Shown: positions 20,602-29,428 of the stretch, piece by piece
Layout: every line of letters starts with the position of its first letter
How positions within the stretch are numbered: the stretch's first letter is position 1
Origin: Runella aurantiaca
GTDB lineage: Bacteria > Bacteroidota > Bacteroidia > Cytophagales > Spirosomataceae
DNA length: 64,000 bases
Direction of reading: 5' to 3'
Assembly (NCBI RefSeq): GCF_003339505.1
Contig: NZ_QPIW01000017.1
Span: 1-64,000, forward strand
The notes under the pieces: model-generated
The model's input: the letters and a program-made list of their open reading frames with translations, nothing else
The model's database searches: none
What the model was told of the DNA's origin: nothing
Program-made: the position numbers and the translations under genes

Positions 20602-22023
20602 CTAGGATAAGGAAAATTGAGCTTCGGGTAAAGGAGCAGGGTGATTGGATTGTTCTGGCTCGGTGTGGTCGGTTTTGTGCCAGTGCATGGGGGCCAAAAA
20701 ATATTCGCCATAGGCTTTAAAACCCGCACCGAGGTGCAAAAACAAATAGCGAAAAGTATCCCAAAGAATACCTAAAGTCGATTGTTTTATACCAAGTTGA
20801 CGGTAGGTTTTGAAGTTAATCACCCACGAACAGCTCAAATTAAAGGCCAACAACAACCATAAGCTGAGGCTCATTGCCGTTATTGTGGTATACGACAAAT
20901 CGCTCATTATCATGTAGATGGGAATGTAAATATTGAAAAATGGAGTAAGGGCCGAACTAATCATTGGCAACCAAAAACTTGACCAACCTTCAAGACCAAA
21001 ACCCCGACTGAAGAGCGTACGTCGTAAATGTACCAGTTGGGTGATGAACAGTCCCTTGTTCCAACGCGTCCGCTGGTTAATCCAATTGGTGGCCGAATCA
21101 GGGCAACTTTCGGTCGTTAGGCTTTCCAAAAGCTGGAGTTTTACGCCCTGCTCTACGAGCCGTACGCTCAAATCGGCATCTTCCGTCACGTTGAAGGGGT
21201 CCCACGCACCCGCATTTTCTAACGCAATTTTGGACAAAAAGAAGGAATTACCGCCCAAGCCAAAAGGCAATCCCTGCGCCGACAACGCGCGCATGTGGCG
21301 CTCGTACCATTCGTAATATTCGCCCGCAAAATGACGACTTATCCAACTTGACGAACGGTTGGAAATACTGATTTTGGCCTGAAAACAAGTCGTTTCTTTC
21401 GCCTCAGCCAAGGCCAAAGCCGCTTTTCTGAGCTGACTAGGTTCGGGGCGGCTTTCAGCATCGTACACCGTGATATATTCTCCAGTCGCAATCGGTAAGG
21501 CGTGCAAAAGCGCCCGACCTTTGGTGTAAGGCGGCAGCGCCGGAATCAACAACACTTTAAAAAAACTGGGCAATGTAACGCTGCGAAGGCTCCGACGGGT
21601 CAGTTGGTCGGTTTCTTCCACCACAATGATGACTTGCATCAAGTATTGGGGGTAGTCGAGCGCTTCAATCGAGCGCAACGTGGCGTGAATGACTTCGTCC
21701 TCGTTTTTGAGCGGCACCAAAATGGAAAAACTCGGCCACGAGGGCAATTGACCAATGAAGGAATTATCCGTTGTTGGTGTTTTCTTAAAAAAATTATTGC
21801 TGATACGAAAGCTCAACAATAGCACATAATTTAGAAAACCTACCCCGAAAAGGGCTAATCCTACGCTAAGTGGGTAATAAATTCCGACAACTAAAAGCCC
21901 AATCCAACCCACAAAGGCAAAGAGCCGCGTGGGCCACTGAATCCGAAAAAGGGCTGATTTGGCACCCAGACGCCCAAGTTGCGTTTGGGCAAATGAATCC
22001 ATTGTTGAGTAATTTTTCTTCAT
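20602..22023 (-). CDS. Membrane GT2 glycosyltransferase (cellulose/hyaluronan synthase-like)
   Basis: 473 residues. Two N-terminal hydrophobic helices (about 30-75), then a family 2 glycosyltransferase core: SILVPLKNEDEV (about 97), the metal-binding VYDAESRP (about 203), GGNSFFL, TEDADLSVRL (catalytic acidic pair, about 290) and QRTRWNKG (the QxxRW motif of processive synthases, about 325). Three to four C-terminal membrane helices follow (about 350-440). This set is characteristic of enzymes that polymerise and export a polysaccharide, though lipid-linked monosaccharide transfer is possible. Its ATG overlaps the stop of a 45-residue membrane protein by ATGA, and it is followed after 30 bp by the giant surface protein, suggesting the glycan and the protein are made together. 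Confidence 0.9.
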   Translation of the reverse strand: MKKNYSTMDSFAQTQLGRLGAKSALFRIQWPTRLFAFVGWIGLLVVGIYYPLSVGLALFGVGFLNYVLLLSFRISNNFFKKTPTTDNSFIGQLPSWPSFSILVPLKNEDEVIHATLRSIEALDYPQYLMQVIIVVEETDQLTRRSLRSVTLPSFFKVLLIPALPPYTKGRALLHALPIATGEYITVYDAESRPEPSQLRKAALALAEAKETTCFQAKISISNRSSSWISRHFAGEYYEWYERHMRALSAQGLPFGLGGNSFFLSKIALENAGAWDPFNVTEDADLSVRLVEQGVKLQLLESLTTESCPDSATNWINQRTRWNKGLFITQLVHLRRTLFSRGFGLEGWSSFWLPMISSALTPFFNIYIPIYMIMSDLSYTTITAMSLSLWLLLAFNLSCSWVINFKTYRQLGIKQSTLGILWDTFRYLFLHLGAGFKAYGEYFLAPMHWHKTDHTEPEQSNHPAPLPEAQFSLS

Positions 22024-22157
22024 CTTTTTTTTGAAGCGTTTCGTAAGTGTTTCAGGTATTCGGCGGGGGCGTACAGGTCTTTTTTTTGTCTCTTTATCTT
22101 TTTTAAGCCAAAGAATAAACCCATCACCACACCGAGCAAAACGGCCCCTATTATCAT
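22020..22157 (-). CDS. 45-residue small membrane protein, translationally coupled to the GT2 gene
   Basis: ATG at 22157-22155, stop TGA at 22022-22020. The product starts MIIGAVLLGVVMGLFFGLKK (one transmembrane helix), followed by a basic, tyrosine-containing tail (KRQKKDLYAPAEYLKHLRN). The stop and the glycosyltransferase start share ATGA, a classic coupling overlap, which is the main reason to believe it is translated. Helix-in/basic-out topology suggests a cytoplasmic tail. It could be an accessory subunit of the synthase; no family was recognised. Confidence 0.6.
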   Translation of the reverse strand: MIIGAVLLGVVMGLFFGLKKIKRQKKDLYAPAEYLKHLRNASKKR

Positions 22158-22273
22158 GTGTCAGAAGTGTTTAAGTGCTTATGCTTTCCTCCATTGTTTC
22201 ATCAACTGATTGTCAAGCCATTACAAAGCCTTTTAGCTTGTCTTTACCCGCAAAACCAAGGAGGAATAAATAC

Positions 22274-22738
22274 TTAAGGAGTAAAAAGTATGGGAAGTGA
22301 AAAATGAAGCTGACCCGCCACAGGCAGCGCAAGGGGTTTAAGTTTTGAACCCGAAACGCGCCCTACCGCGTCGATGATGGATTGCTCAAAATCGCGCCCC
22401 AAAGATTGGCCAAACGAAAGAACGTTTACCCTGCCTTTTGAATCAATGCCGAGATTTACAAACATTTTTCCCGCAATGTTGTAGGCTTTTCCCCGGGCAG
22501 GGTACGCAATACGCCCCAGCAGTGCTTGCGAAAATTGCCGTAGCCAGGCCTTATCGGGAGAAACGTCGGCAACAGTAGCGTCGGGATTGGTGCGGGATTC
22601 GGGCGGCGTCTCATACGCCATAAAAGCGATGATACCGTCGGGAGGGAGGGAAGTGTATTTAATTGATTTTACTTCTTGAGAATAGACGGACAGGCAGGAG
22701 CTAATCCCTGCAATAATTGCAAAAATGAAAGTTTTCAT
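22274..22738 (-). CDS. Exported TonB-C-domain-like protein
   Basis: 154 residues with a signal peptide (MKTFIFAIIAGISSCLSVYSQ). The C-terminal half (about 75-154) resembles a TonB C-terminal domain as found in many Bacteroidota periplasmic proteins: ARGKAYNIAGKMFVNLGIDSKGRV followed by a hydrophobic strand and FEQSIIDAVGRV. There is no N-terminal transmembrane anchor or proline-rich spacer, so it is not a classical TonB. The gene stands alone between the small membrane protein and the M14 peptidase island, with about 120 bp downstream. Confidence 0.75.
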   Translation of the reverse strand: MKTFIFAIIAGISSCLSVYSQEVKSIKYTSLPPDGIIAFMAYETPPESRTNPDATVADVSPDKAWLRQFSQALLGRIAYPARGKAYNIAGKMFVNLGIDSKGRVNVLSFGQSLGRDFEQSIIDAVGRVSGSKLKPLALPVAGQLHFSLPILFTP

Positions 22739-23000
22739 ATGCGAGAACCGATGAGTTTAAGAATCTTCAAAGGTCAGCACACGCATCAGACGGGTGTTAG
22801 CACAAATGTTCTTTTCTTTTACTCGTTTGTTTCACCACCCAAAAAAACATTTACTCTCATGTTCCAAACATTTACTATTATGTTCCATTGGCTGAATATC
22901 AATGCATTAAGTATTCGTACAAAACTTTAAGTGCTTTACCAAAAAGATATTGCTTGTACACGCGGTTGTGAGCAACCGGGCACACAAGTGTAAAAAAAAA

Positions 23001-23029
23001 GCGCTAAGCAGTTTATACCTGCTTAGCGC
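23001..23029 (-). terminator. Rho-independent terminator of the first M14 gene
   Basis: GCGCTAAGCAG / CTGCTTAGCGC, an 11-bp perfect stem with a 7-nt loop, flanked on both sides by runs of nine A. On the minus strand it ends in poly-U, 33 bp after the stop of the M14 gene at 23062. The rest of 22739-23061 shows no supported gene. Confidence 0.9.
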
Positions 23030-23061
23030 CCAAAAAAAAATTAGATAATGTCTAGTTGCGG

Positions 23062-25818
23062 CTATGGAGTCGTTGAATACAGCTGATTAAAGAGCAACTT
23101 AAACGTTCCTTGCGCCTGCGCCCGGAAGGTAATTTCGGGGCCAAACACGGTCAATTTCCCCGCTCCCACTGGCGCTTCAAAAGCCGTAATTCCGTCCTGT
23201 AAGTACGGCTGTCCCCACGCCCATCCGCTGCGAAGCGGCTTGTTGGTTGAGAACCAAAGCAACGGCTTAACTTGTCCTTTGGCGATGGCATCGGGGGCTA
23301 ATTTGAATACTGGACTCGAATCAAAATACACGTCGCTTTGTGAGGCCATTCCCCAAGTAGCGGTCTGGGTTGAGTCAAGCGTTACGCGCAAAATACTGCC
23401 CGGAATATAATATTTTTCAGCAGGCAACGGGCGCTCCGTTCCAGCATTGGTCATTTCAACGAGGGCATTCCGAACGGGGAGCCCCAAGTGGTACGCCAAG
23501 TTGGCACTGCTCCCGATGGTTACTACCTTGCCACCTTCTTCCAAAAACTTCTTAATCTGGGGAATAGATTTGTCGGCCGTAATGCGACCCAACCACGGGC
23601 GAAAAGAATCAGGAATTTCTTCTACTTTAGGCTCTCTGCCACCAAACTCACCCTCAGCACGACCCGTAGTTGCGGCAGGAATTGCCCGGGTTACGAAGAT
23701 AATCACATCGTATTTTTTCTTCAAGTCGCCCGCATCAATGGCTTGAGAGTAGATAACGTCAATTGGAAAATGGTACTGCTCCATCAACATCCGCACCCAA
23801 CCCGAAGGCATCGAGCCACCGTAGGTATCCCAAAGTGCAATGCGCATCGGCGCTACTTTCACCATGGCCCCTGCGGGCTTTTTGGCCACGCCCGTGGCTA
23901 TAATGCCCAAGTCTTTGGCGGCTTTTTCTAAGAGCGATTTGGCTTTTGCCGAGGCTGGTACGTAAAAAGCACCCGCCTCTGCGGCACCGATGCCTTGTGG
24001 CATTCTAAACACTGGAATACCCGCACCCAATAAATCATTGACCGCGATAAAAGAATTATTGGCGCGGCTGCTCAGCGTATATCCTGCGGGAGCCGCAGCG
24101 TCGATTTTACCCGATGGAGTTTGTAATTCGCCGTAAGGGATACGCTCAAACGGACCATCGAAAGCATTCAGCAAGCGGTCAAACTGCACGCCCATTTGGT
24201 AAGCCAACGTCCAGCCGGCCGCATCATAAGGCCGCGTTGGAGGGCCACCCGGATATGGGAAGTCGTTGGGGTGGTCTTGGGGCTCAAACATATCCAATAC
24301 GTGCGGACGGAACGACTGCGCCGTTTTGACGATAAACGAACCTGCGGGGTATTTTTTGCCAGCAACCGTAAATTCAGCCGTGGCTTTGTGGACCAAAATT
24401 CCCGTACGAATCAGCGCATTCACAAACTTCGTAGCGGTGGCAAAATCTGGCTGGTTGGCTGTGATAATATAGCCGCGAGCGTCACGCCCAGTGGTATCTT
24501 TCAACACCATATCGTAGTATTTTGTCGGAATCCCGCCTCTCATGCCAAATGGGTCAGGGGCTGGAGTACCCGATTCCGGCTGAGCACTTTTGTCATTTTT
24601 TTGCGCCGCAACAATCGCATCTGAGCGTTTGGGAGAAAGCGTCCAATAATCTTTGCTTCCGCGCTCAATGGAGTTTTTGCCCATGACGTAAATGTTATAC
24701 AACAACTCATCGTGGTGACGAGCGGCGTAGTCTAGCACGGCGTAATTACACGATACCGAATAGTCGATTGATTGCTTAAAATACCATTTTTGAGGGGTAA
24801 CAGGAAAAGGCGTATTTCCGTTGGGAATCAAACGATTGGGCACCAAAGGAACGGTTTCGGGCGTAGGCCCACCGATGATTTCGGTCAACAATCCAATTTG
24901 GTTGTGAAAGTGCGTAGTGGTACGCAAACCGCCGTTGTACCAAGTCGAGAATACCGAGCCGCCCAAACGCGTAAACCCGGGTTTTTCTTCGGCAATGAGG
25001 CGGTTAATCATGGCCGCTCCGAGGGCGTCAATGCCCGTAATCATCAACGGGTGGAATACGTAGTTGAACGGGTCACGGTACGGAGGTCCCGCCAAAACCG
25101 ACCCTGCCGGGCCGCGTTGGTGGTGGTTGTACATAATCTGCGGAATCCAGTCTACAAACAACTGACGACCTACGTTCTGGGTTTCCTTTAATTGCAGCAT
25201 GAAGAAATCGCGGTTGTTGTCGTGACCCGCGTATTTCTGGTACAGCTTTGGTAGATAATCCAACTTACGTTGGTCAGCCGTAGGATTGCGCATGTACCAG
25301 TTGGCCACCAACTCCTGCCCATCGGGGTTGATGTGTGTTAGGAGGATGACCACATTGTCCAAAATACGCGTTACTTCGGCGTCTTTGCGGCTCACAAGCT
25401 GATACGCGGTTTCGATGAGTTGCATCCACGCCACTGTTTCGTTGGAGTGAATACCGCCGTCGATCCACACAACCGCCTTGCCTTCTTCGGCCATGGCTTT
25501 GGCCTGAGCGTCGGTGAGTCCCTCAGCGCGGGCGAGTTTGGTCGAAATCTCCTGAAAGCGAGCCAGTTTTTTGTGGTTTTCGGGCGAGGTAATAATCATC
25601 ATCGGCTGGTCACGGCCTTCTTCGGTCTTGCCGATGGAGAGAAGTTTCACCCGGTCAGAGGTCGCCAATTTCTTGAAATACTCTTCAGTTTGGGTAAAAT
25701 TGGCGAGCATATAATCATCGCCGACATTAAACCCAAAATGCTCCTTGGGGGAAGGGATTTGTGCCCATGCGATGTTGCACAAAAGTAAGATGATAAAAAG
25801 TGGGAGTAGTTTTCTCAT
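23062..25818 (-). CDS. Exported M14-family zinc carboxypeptidase-like protein (type 1)
   Basis: 918 residues, signal peptide 1-19 (cleavage after NIAWA). The M14 catalytic domain occupies about 25-360: zinc ligands H124 and E127 in GGIHSNE, HDNNRDF (substrate-binding Asn-Arg region), and a third histidine in IMYNHHQ. The C-terminal half has a DJ-1/glutaminase-like fold signature (MRIALWDTYGGSMPSGW...YDVIIFV), usual for this long Bacteroidota subfamily. It should remove C-terminal residues from peptides in the periplasm or outside the cell. It is more distant from the two following M14 proteins than they are from each other. Confidence 0.92.
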   Translation of the reverse strand: MRKLLPLFIILLLCNIAWAQIPSPKEHFGFNVGDDYMLANFTQTEEYFKKLATSDRVKLLSIGKTEEGRDQPMMIITSPENHKKLARFQEISTKLARAEGLTDAQAKAMAEEGKAVVWIDGGIHSNETVAWMQLIETAYQLVSRKDAEVTRILDNVVILLTHINPDGQELVANWYMRNPTADQRKLDYLPKLYQKYAGHDNNRDFFMLQLKETQNVGRQLFVDWIPQIMYNHHQRGPAGSVLAGPPYRDPFNYVFHPLMITGIDALGAAMINRLIAEEKPGFTRLGGSVFSTWYNGGLRTTTHFHNQIGLLTEIIGGPTPETVPLVPNRLIPNGNTPFPVTPQKWYFKQSIDYSVSCNYAVLDYAARHHDELLYNIYVMGKNSIERGSKDYWTLSPKRSDAIVAAQKNDKSAQPESGTPAPDPFGMRGGIPTKYYDMVLKDTTGRDARGYIITANQPDFATATKFVNALIRTGILVHKATAEFTVAGKKYPAGSFIVKTAQSFRPHVLDMFEPQDHPNDFPYPGGPPTRPYDAAGWTLAYQMGVQFDRLLNAFDGPFERIPYGELQTPSGKIDAAAPAGYTLSSRANNSFIAVNDLLGAGIPVFRMPQGIGAAEAGAFYVPASAKAKSLLEKAAKDLGIIATGVAKKPAGAMVKVAPMRIALWDTYGGSMPSGWVRMLMEQYHFPIDVIYSQAIDAGDLKKKYDVIIFVTRAIPAATTGRAEGEFGGREPKVEEIPDSFRPWLGRITADKSIPQIKKFLEEGGKVVTIGSSANLAYHLGLPVRNALVEMTNAGTERPLPAEKYYIPGSILRVTLDSTQTATWGMASQSDVYFDSSPVFKLAPDAIAKGQVKPLLWFSTNKPLRSGWAWGQPYLQDGITAFEAPVGAGKLTVFGPEITFRAQAQGTFKLLFNQLYSTTP

Positions 25819-25996
25819 TCAGGTTTCAGTTTGTTGTGACAGTAGTTGACGTATTATCTAATTTACAGCACAAAGTAAAAAGAAAATGGGGAAAAGCGAA
25901 TGCTAACAAGGGCGTTTGGAGGGGTTTTGATGATAAAAAGCGGTTATTTTGCGATAAAATTGGGGAGTTGTTTACAGTATTTATGAGAAATAGATT

Positions 25997-26359
25997 CTAC
26001 CAACTGCCTTCTTTCTTCATCGCCAAGTAAGTCCATACCCCACCAGCAAAATCAAAGACCGCAAAGGTGAGCATTACAGGTTCCATCATTTGTAAATAAA
26101 CAAATCCAGAAAAGAAAAAAATAATACTGCAACGAATGCACACCGTCACTTTGAAAATAACGGGCAAATTGTGTTTTGCCGCAACGATGTAATACACTGA
26201 TAACGCCATTAGTAAAATTCCAGATAATCGTATCCAAACTTCACTCGTATTAGCCACATCAATTACGGTAAGAAAAAGATTAGGTATCATCAAGAGCGTT
26301 GCGCCTACAAGCGTAAGGTAAATACCAAATACTAGCACACTTTTAGCAGAATGAGTCAT
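25997..26359 (-). CDS. Small four-helix membrane protein of unknown function
   Basis: 120 residues with four predicted hydrophobic helices (about 8-30, 42-60, 68-86, 92-110). No recognised catalytic motif. It resembles the general class of small uncharacterised Bacteroidota integral membrane proteins. It lies between the M14 genes on the same strand, preceded by the relic M14 tail at 26433-26495. Composition is not different from its neighbours. Confidence 0.7.
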   Translation of the reverse strand: MTHSAKSVLVFGIYLTLVGATLLMIPNLFLTVIDVANTSEVWIRLSGILLMALSVYYIVAAKHNLPVIFKVTVCIRCSIIFFFSGFVYLQMMEPVMLTFAVFDFAGGVWTYLAMKKEGSW

Positions 26360-26432
26360 TTGATTTATTTGTTTGGTCAGAACAATCAGTTGGTAAGCCT
26401 ATAAGATTTTAAAAACATTCTAAGTTTAAGGG

Positions 26433-26495
26433 TCACCGCAACGCGTTCCAGTTCAAAATCGCATTCCAAAGCATAGGCGCGTCGTGGTGGTTGAG
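26433..26495 (-). pseudogene. Relic C-terminal tail of a further M14 gene
   Basis: 63 bp that translate (minus strand) to LNHHDAPMLWNAILNWNALR plus stop, exactly the last 20 residues of the intact M14 gene at 26554-29337. The two copies differ at 8 positions, all synonymous, including TGA versus TAA stop. Similarity stops sharply at 26495. No upstream coding remains, so this is the remnant of a lost paralogue or of a partial duplication. Confidence 0.8.
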
Positions 26496-26497
26496 CT

Positions 26498-26544
26498 AAC
26501 GTCGGCGAGGTTTAGAACGGGGGTGCCCAGCCCTCGCCGACGTT
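26498..26544. repeat. Palindromic element (13-bp arms) between the M14 gene and its relic tail
   Basis: AACGTCGGCGAGG (26498-26510) pairs perfectly with CCTCGCCGACGTT (26532-26544) around a 21-nt loop; a T-run follows on the plus strand. Its arms match the palindrome at 53423-53451 in AACGTCGGCGA, which points to a dispersed palindrome family. It could also serve as a transcription stop for the M14 gene ending at 26554, although the T-run is on the wrong side for that. Confidence 0.7.
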
Positions 26545-26553
26545 CTGCTTTTT

Positions 26554-29337
26554 TTACCGCAGCGCGTTCCAATTCAAAATTGCGTTCCAGAGCATGGGCG
26601 CATCGTGGTGGTTGAGGTAGCGGTGAAGCGGGTCAAAAGTAAAGGCGACTACCTGACCTTTGCCCACAGGTACGTTGAAAATACCGCCGTGACCGATGAT
26701 GGTCTGCTCGTTGCGCACCATGCCCGACAGCACGTAAGGCGGCTCGGGTTTGGGCGTTGCTGGCTTGGGGTCTTTTACTTCTTTTTTATCCGGCATTCCC
26801 ATCACAAGGCCCTTGTATTCCTCCTCTTCTTTGAGTGGTTTGGTGCCGTACTGCATCAGCATCATGTCGCGGTCGCGTTTTTCGGTTTGGAGCAGTGCGC
26901 CCTGCCCTTTGAACACGTGGAAAACTTCGGGATAACCGTACATAATGGGGTGGTTGCGGTTGCGGGCTTTCACCTGCACGATGGAACCCGGATGGAACAA
27001 CGTGGGCGATTCGTACCGCTTCAATTCGCGCACAATGCCGAGGTCGGACATGATGCTTGATGAATTGTCCAACGTAATTAACACACCACCCGCGTCCACA
27101 AATTTCTTCAATTCCGCCACACCTTCAAAGCCCGGGCCTCCCGTCATGTCGTCAGTGCTGCTAGGTGTGCCGTGTGAGGGAAATTCGGCGGTTTTGGTGT
27201 AAGGCATCGGGCCAAACTTGGTATCAACTTCGTGGAGAAAATTAGCGCCCGTACCACCCACGCGCGGCACCAAAATCACGTCAAACTGCGCCCGCAGATT
27301 GCCTTTTTTGAGGTGGTCTTTGTGAATGGATGTGTAAGGAATGCCCCGCTGCTCAAACGTATAGCGCGACCAACCCTCGTCCTGCGTTTGGTACCACGTA
27401 TGGTAAATCGCCACGCGCGGCAGGCTTACTTCGTGCTGCTTCACGGCAGGAAGCGTTTTGGTGGGTATTAAATCAAAGCCAAATTTGGCCGCTGCCTGCT
27501 TGGCTTGGTCGGGGGTGATGCCCGTAAACACCACGGCCCCCTGCGCCAACGTATCTTTGCGGCCTTCGAGGGTAGTTTTAGCATCAAGCACGATGGTTTT
27601 AGCGCTTGCATTTTGAGATTTTATCCAATAAGCCGCCGACAAAACCGTATTTTGGGCTTTATAATTCAGCACATAATGGCTGCCTTCCCCCTCGGCTTTG
27701 CCCTCAAATTTGGCATCGGCGGTGAGCATTTTGAGGTCGGTGAGGTCGTATTTGAGTGTATCCTGCTGCGTTACGGTCACACCATTGAGATACTGCAAAG
27801 TCCACGCGATAGCATCATAAGGTGGAAACTTGGCTTCTTTGGGATAGTTTTGTTTGGTCAACAACGACACCGCCAAATTACGATAAGGTTGGTTCAACAC
27901 CACCACATAATCCCCCTGATTTTTGCCCGACTCTGCCTTGTGGACTTCAATTCCCTGCATCCGTAACTGATTGACCAAATACGCCGCCATAGCAGGGTCG
28001 CGTTGGTCTTTGCCAATCACAAACGCCTTGGGTGTTTCTTTAGCGGCTTTGTTGAGGTTATTGAAGCTCTTTGTGTAAAAATTCTTCAGCAACAACTTTC
28101 CGTTGGTTGCTGCATACCCCAGCGACGCCAACACACCCGCCTGCATATAGTTAATGTTGTTTCGGAACGACCAATACACTTTTTCCGTGGCAGGATACGG
28201 ACGGTACCACTCCCGACTCGTTACGTTATCACCCGCGAATTTGGCATTGGCCAAGTCACGCATAAAGGTATTGGCCCCTGCGTTGCCGTAGGTTTCGTAA
28301 AAACGTCCCACAGAGTTGTGGTTGTTGGCAACCCAAATTCCGTAGCCTGGATACCAACCGTCGTAAAACGCCCAATTGAACACGCCGGGCAAACCCTGCC
28401 CTGCCAACGTCGTCATGTCGTGATCGGCCATGATTTGCCATTCGCCGATGGCCACGGGGTCTACCGCTTCGCTGTACGGCCCCGTTCCTGTAGAAATATA
28501 CAACAACGGCACCGACTCGTGTAAGTCGAGCATCACGGTAGGATGCCAGTCAAAATACGCCTTAAAAATACTCTTTGTGATGGCCTGCGACACTTGGAGG
28601 CCGTCGCGGTTGTTGTCGTGAAAAACATATTTGCCCCAATACGGCGGTGAGGCGGGCATTCCGTCTTCAAAATTGGTGCGTTTTTTGGTGTAGCGGTTGT
28701 ACCAATCCACCATTTTATCCCATCCGTCGGGTTCCGAAACGGGATTGATAATCACGATGATGTTGTCCCGAATGGCCTTGATTTCTTCGGATTGCCCCGT
28801 TACCAAACGATAAGCTAATTCCATCAACATTTCGGGCGAGCCTGTCTCGGAGGCGTGCATTCCGCCGTTGAGAAAATAAACCACTTTGCTATCGCCCACG
28901 ATTTTTTGTACGTCGGCGGGATTCACTTTGCGCGGGTCGGCAAGGAGAGCCAACTGTTTTTTGTAGTGGTCGAGCCGCTTGATGGTGGCGGCATTGGCGA
29001 TAACGGCCATTTGAATAGGACGATTTTCTTCGGTCGTCCCGATTCGCTCGGTCACAATGTTGGGCGACGTTTGCGCTAATTTTTGAAAATACCCGTAAAT
29101 CTCCGACGTTTGGTGTAATGTACCCGCTGCTCCGATAATTTGTCCAAACTGTTTCAGAGGCGACGGGATCTTAGGGTCATTGACCAAGTCTAGCACCGAC
29201 GAAGGCAGAAAGCGCGGGTCGGTGGTGGCTTCTTTGATTTTTTGGTTGTAGGTTTCATCAATCTGCTGCGCTGACACAGTCGAGATGGAAAGGCAAGTCC
29301 CCAGAAAAAGACATGCGTAAACATAAAAAGGCTTCAT
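26554..29337 (-). CDS. Exported M14-family zinc carboxypeptidase-like protein (type 2a)
   Basis: 927 residues with signal peptide 1-23 (cleavage after STVSA). M14 domain: zinc ligands H and E in GGMHASETGSPEMLMEL (about 155), NPVSEPDGWD, HDNNRDG, and the third-ligand region WHPTVMLDLHES. The C-terminal part carries a DJ-1-like segment (VAIYHTWYQTQDEGW...FDVILVPRVGG) and a lysine/proline-rich insert (about 845-875) before the conserved HHDAPMLWN tail. Predicted to cleave peptides outside the cytoplasm. Tandem paralogue of the next gene, 91 bp away. Confidence 0.92.
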   Translation of the reverse strand: MKPFYVYACLFLGTCLSISTVSAQQIDETYNQKIKEATTDPRFLPSSVLDLVNDPKIPSPLKQFGQIIGAAGTLHQTSEIYGYFQKLAQTSPNIVTERIGTTEENRPIQMAVIANAATIKRLDHYKKQLALLADPRKVNPADVQKIVGDSKVVYFLNGGMHASETGSPEMLMELAYRLVTGQSEEIKAIRDNIIVIINPVSEPDGWDKMVDWYNRYTKKRTNFEDGMPASPPYWGKYVFHDNNRDGLQVSQAITKSIFKAYFDWHPTVMLDLHESVPLLYISTGTGPYSEAVDPVAIGEWQIMADHDMTTLAGQGLPGVFNWAFYDGWYPGYGIWVANNHNSVGRFYETYGNAGANTFMRDLANAKFAGDNVTSREWYRPYPATEKVYWSFRNNINYMQAGVLASLGYAATNGKLLLKNFYTKSFNNLNKAAKETPKAFVIGKDQRDPAMAAYLVNQLRMQGIEVHKAESGKNQGDYVVVLNQPYRNLAVSLLTKQNYPKEAKFPPYDAIAWTLQYLNGVTVTQQDTLKYDLTDLKMLTADAKFEGKAEGEGSHYVLNYKAQNTVLSAAYWIKSQNASAKTIVLDAKTTLEGRKDTLAQGAVVFTGITPDQAKQAAAKFGFDLIPTKTLPAVKQHEVSLPRVAIYHTWYQTQDEGWSRYTFEQRGIPYTSIHKDHLKKGNLRAQFDVILVPRVGGTGANFLHEVDTKFGPMPYTKTAEFPSHGTPSSTDDMTGGPGFEGVAELKKFVDAGGVLITLDNSSSIMSDLGIVRELKRYESPTLFHPGSIVQVKARNRNHPIMYGYPEVFHVFKGQGALLQTEKRDRDMMLMQYGTKPLKEEEEYKGLVMGMPDKKEVKDPKPATPKPEPPYVLSGMVRNEQTIIGHGGIFNVPVGKGQVVAFTFDPLHRYLNHHDAPMLWNAILNWNALR

Positions 29338-29373
29338 AGAGCAAGGGTTAAGAAAAGCTAATTAGGGAATTAA

Positions 29374-29414
29374 AACAGTCACGCAAAGGCTCACTGCGCC
29401 TTTGCGTGACTGTT
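29374..29414 (-). terminator. Long inverted repeat between tandem M14 genes
   Basis: AACAGTCACGCAAAGG (29374-29389) and CCTTTGCGTGACTGTT (29399-29414) form a perfect 16-bp stem with a 9-nt loop. Reading on the minus strand it is followed by TTTAATT, so it may terminate or attenuate the transcript of the upstream M14 gene (stop at 29429), limiting read-through into the next one. Confidence 0.7.
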
Positions 29415-29428
29415 CAATCTATTATAGG

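Noticed and set aside
22676-22930. 84-codon plus-strand frame near the TonB-C-like gene
   Set aside because: Mostly antisense to or between real genes and without recognisable features.
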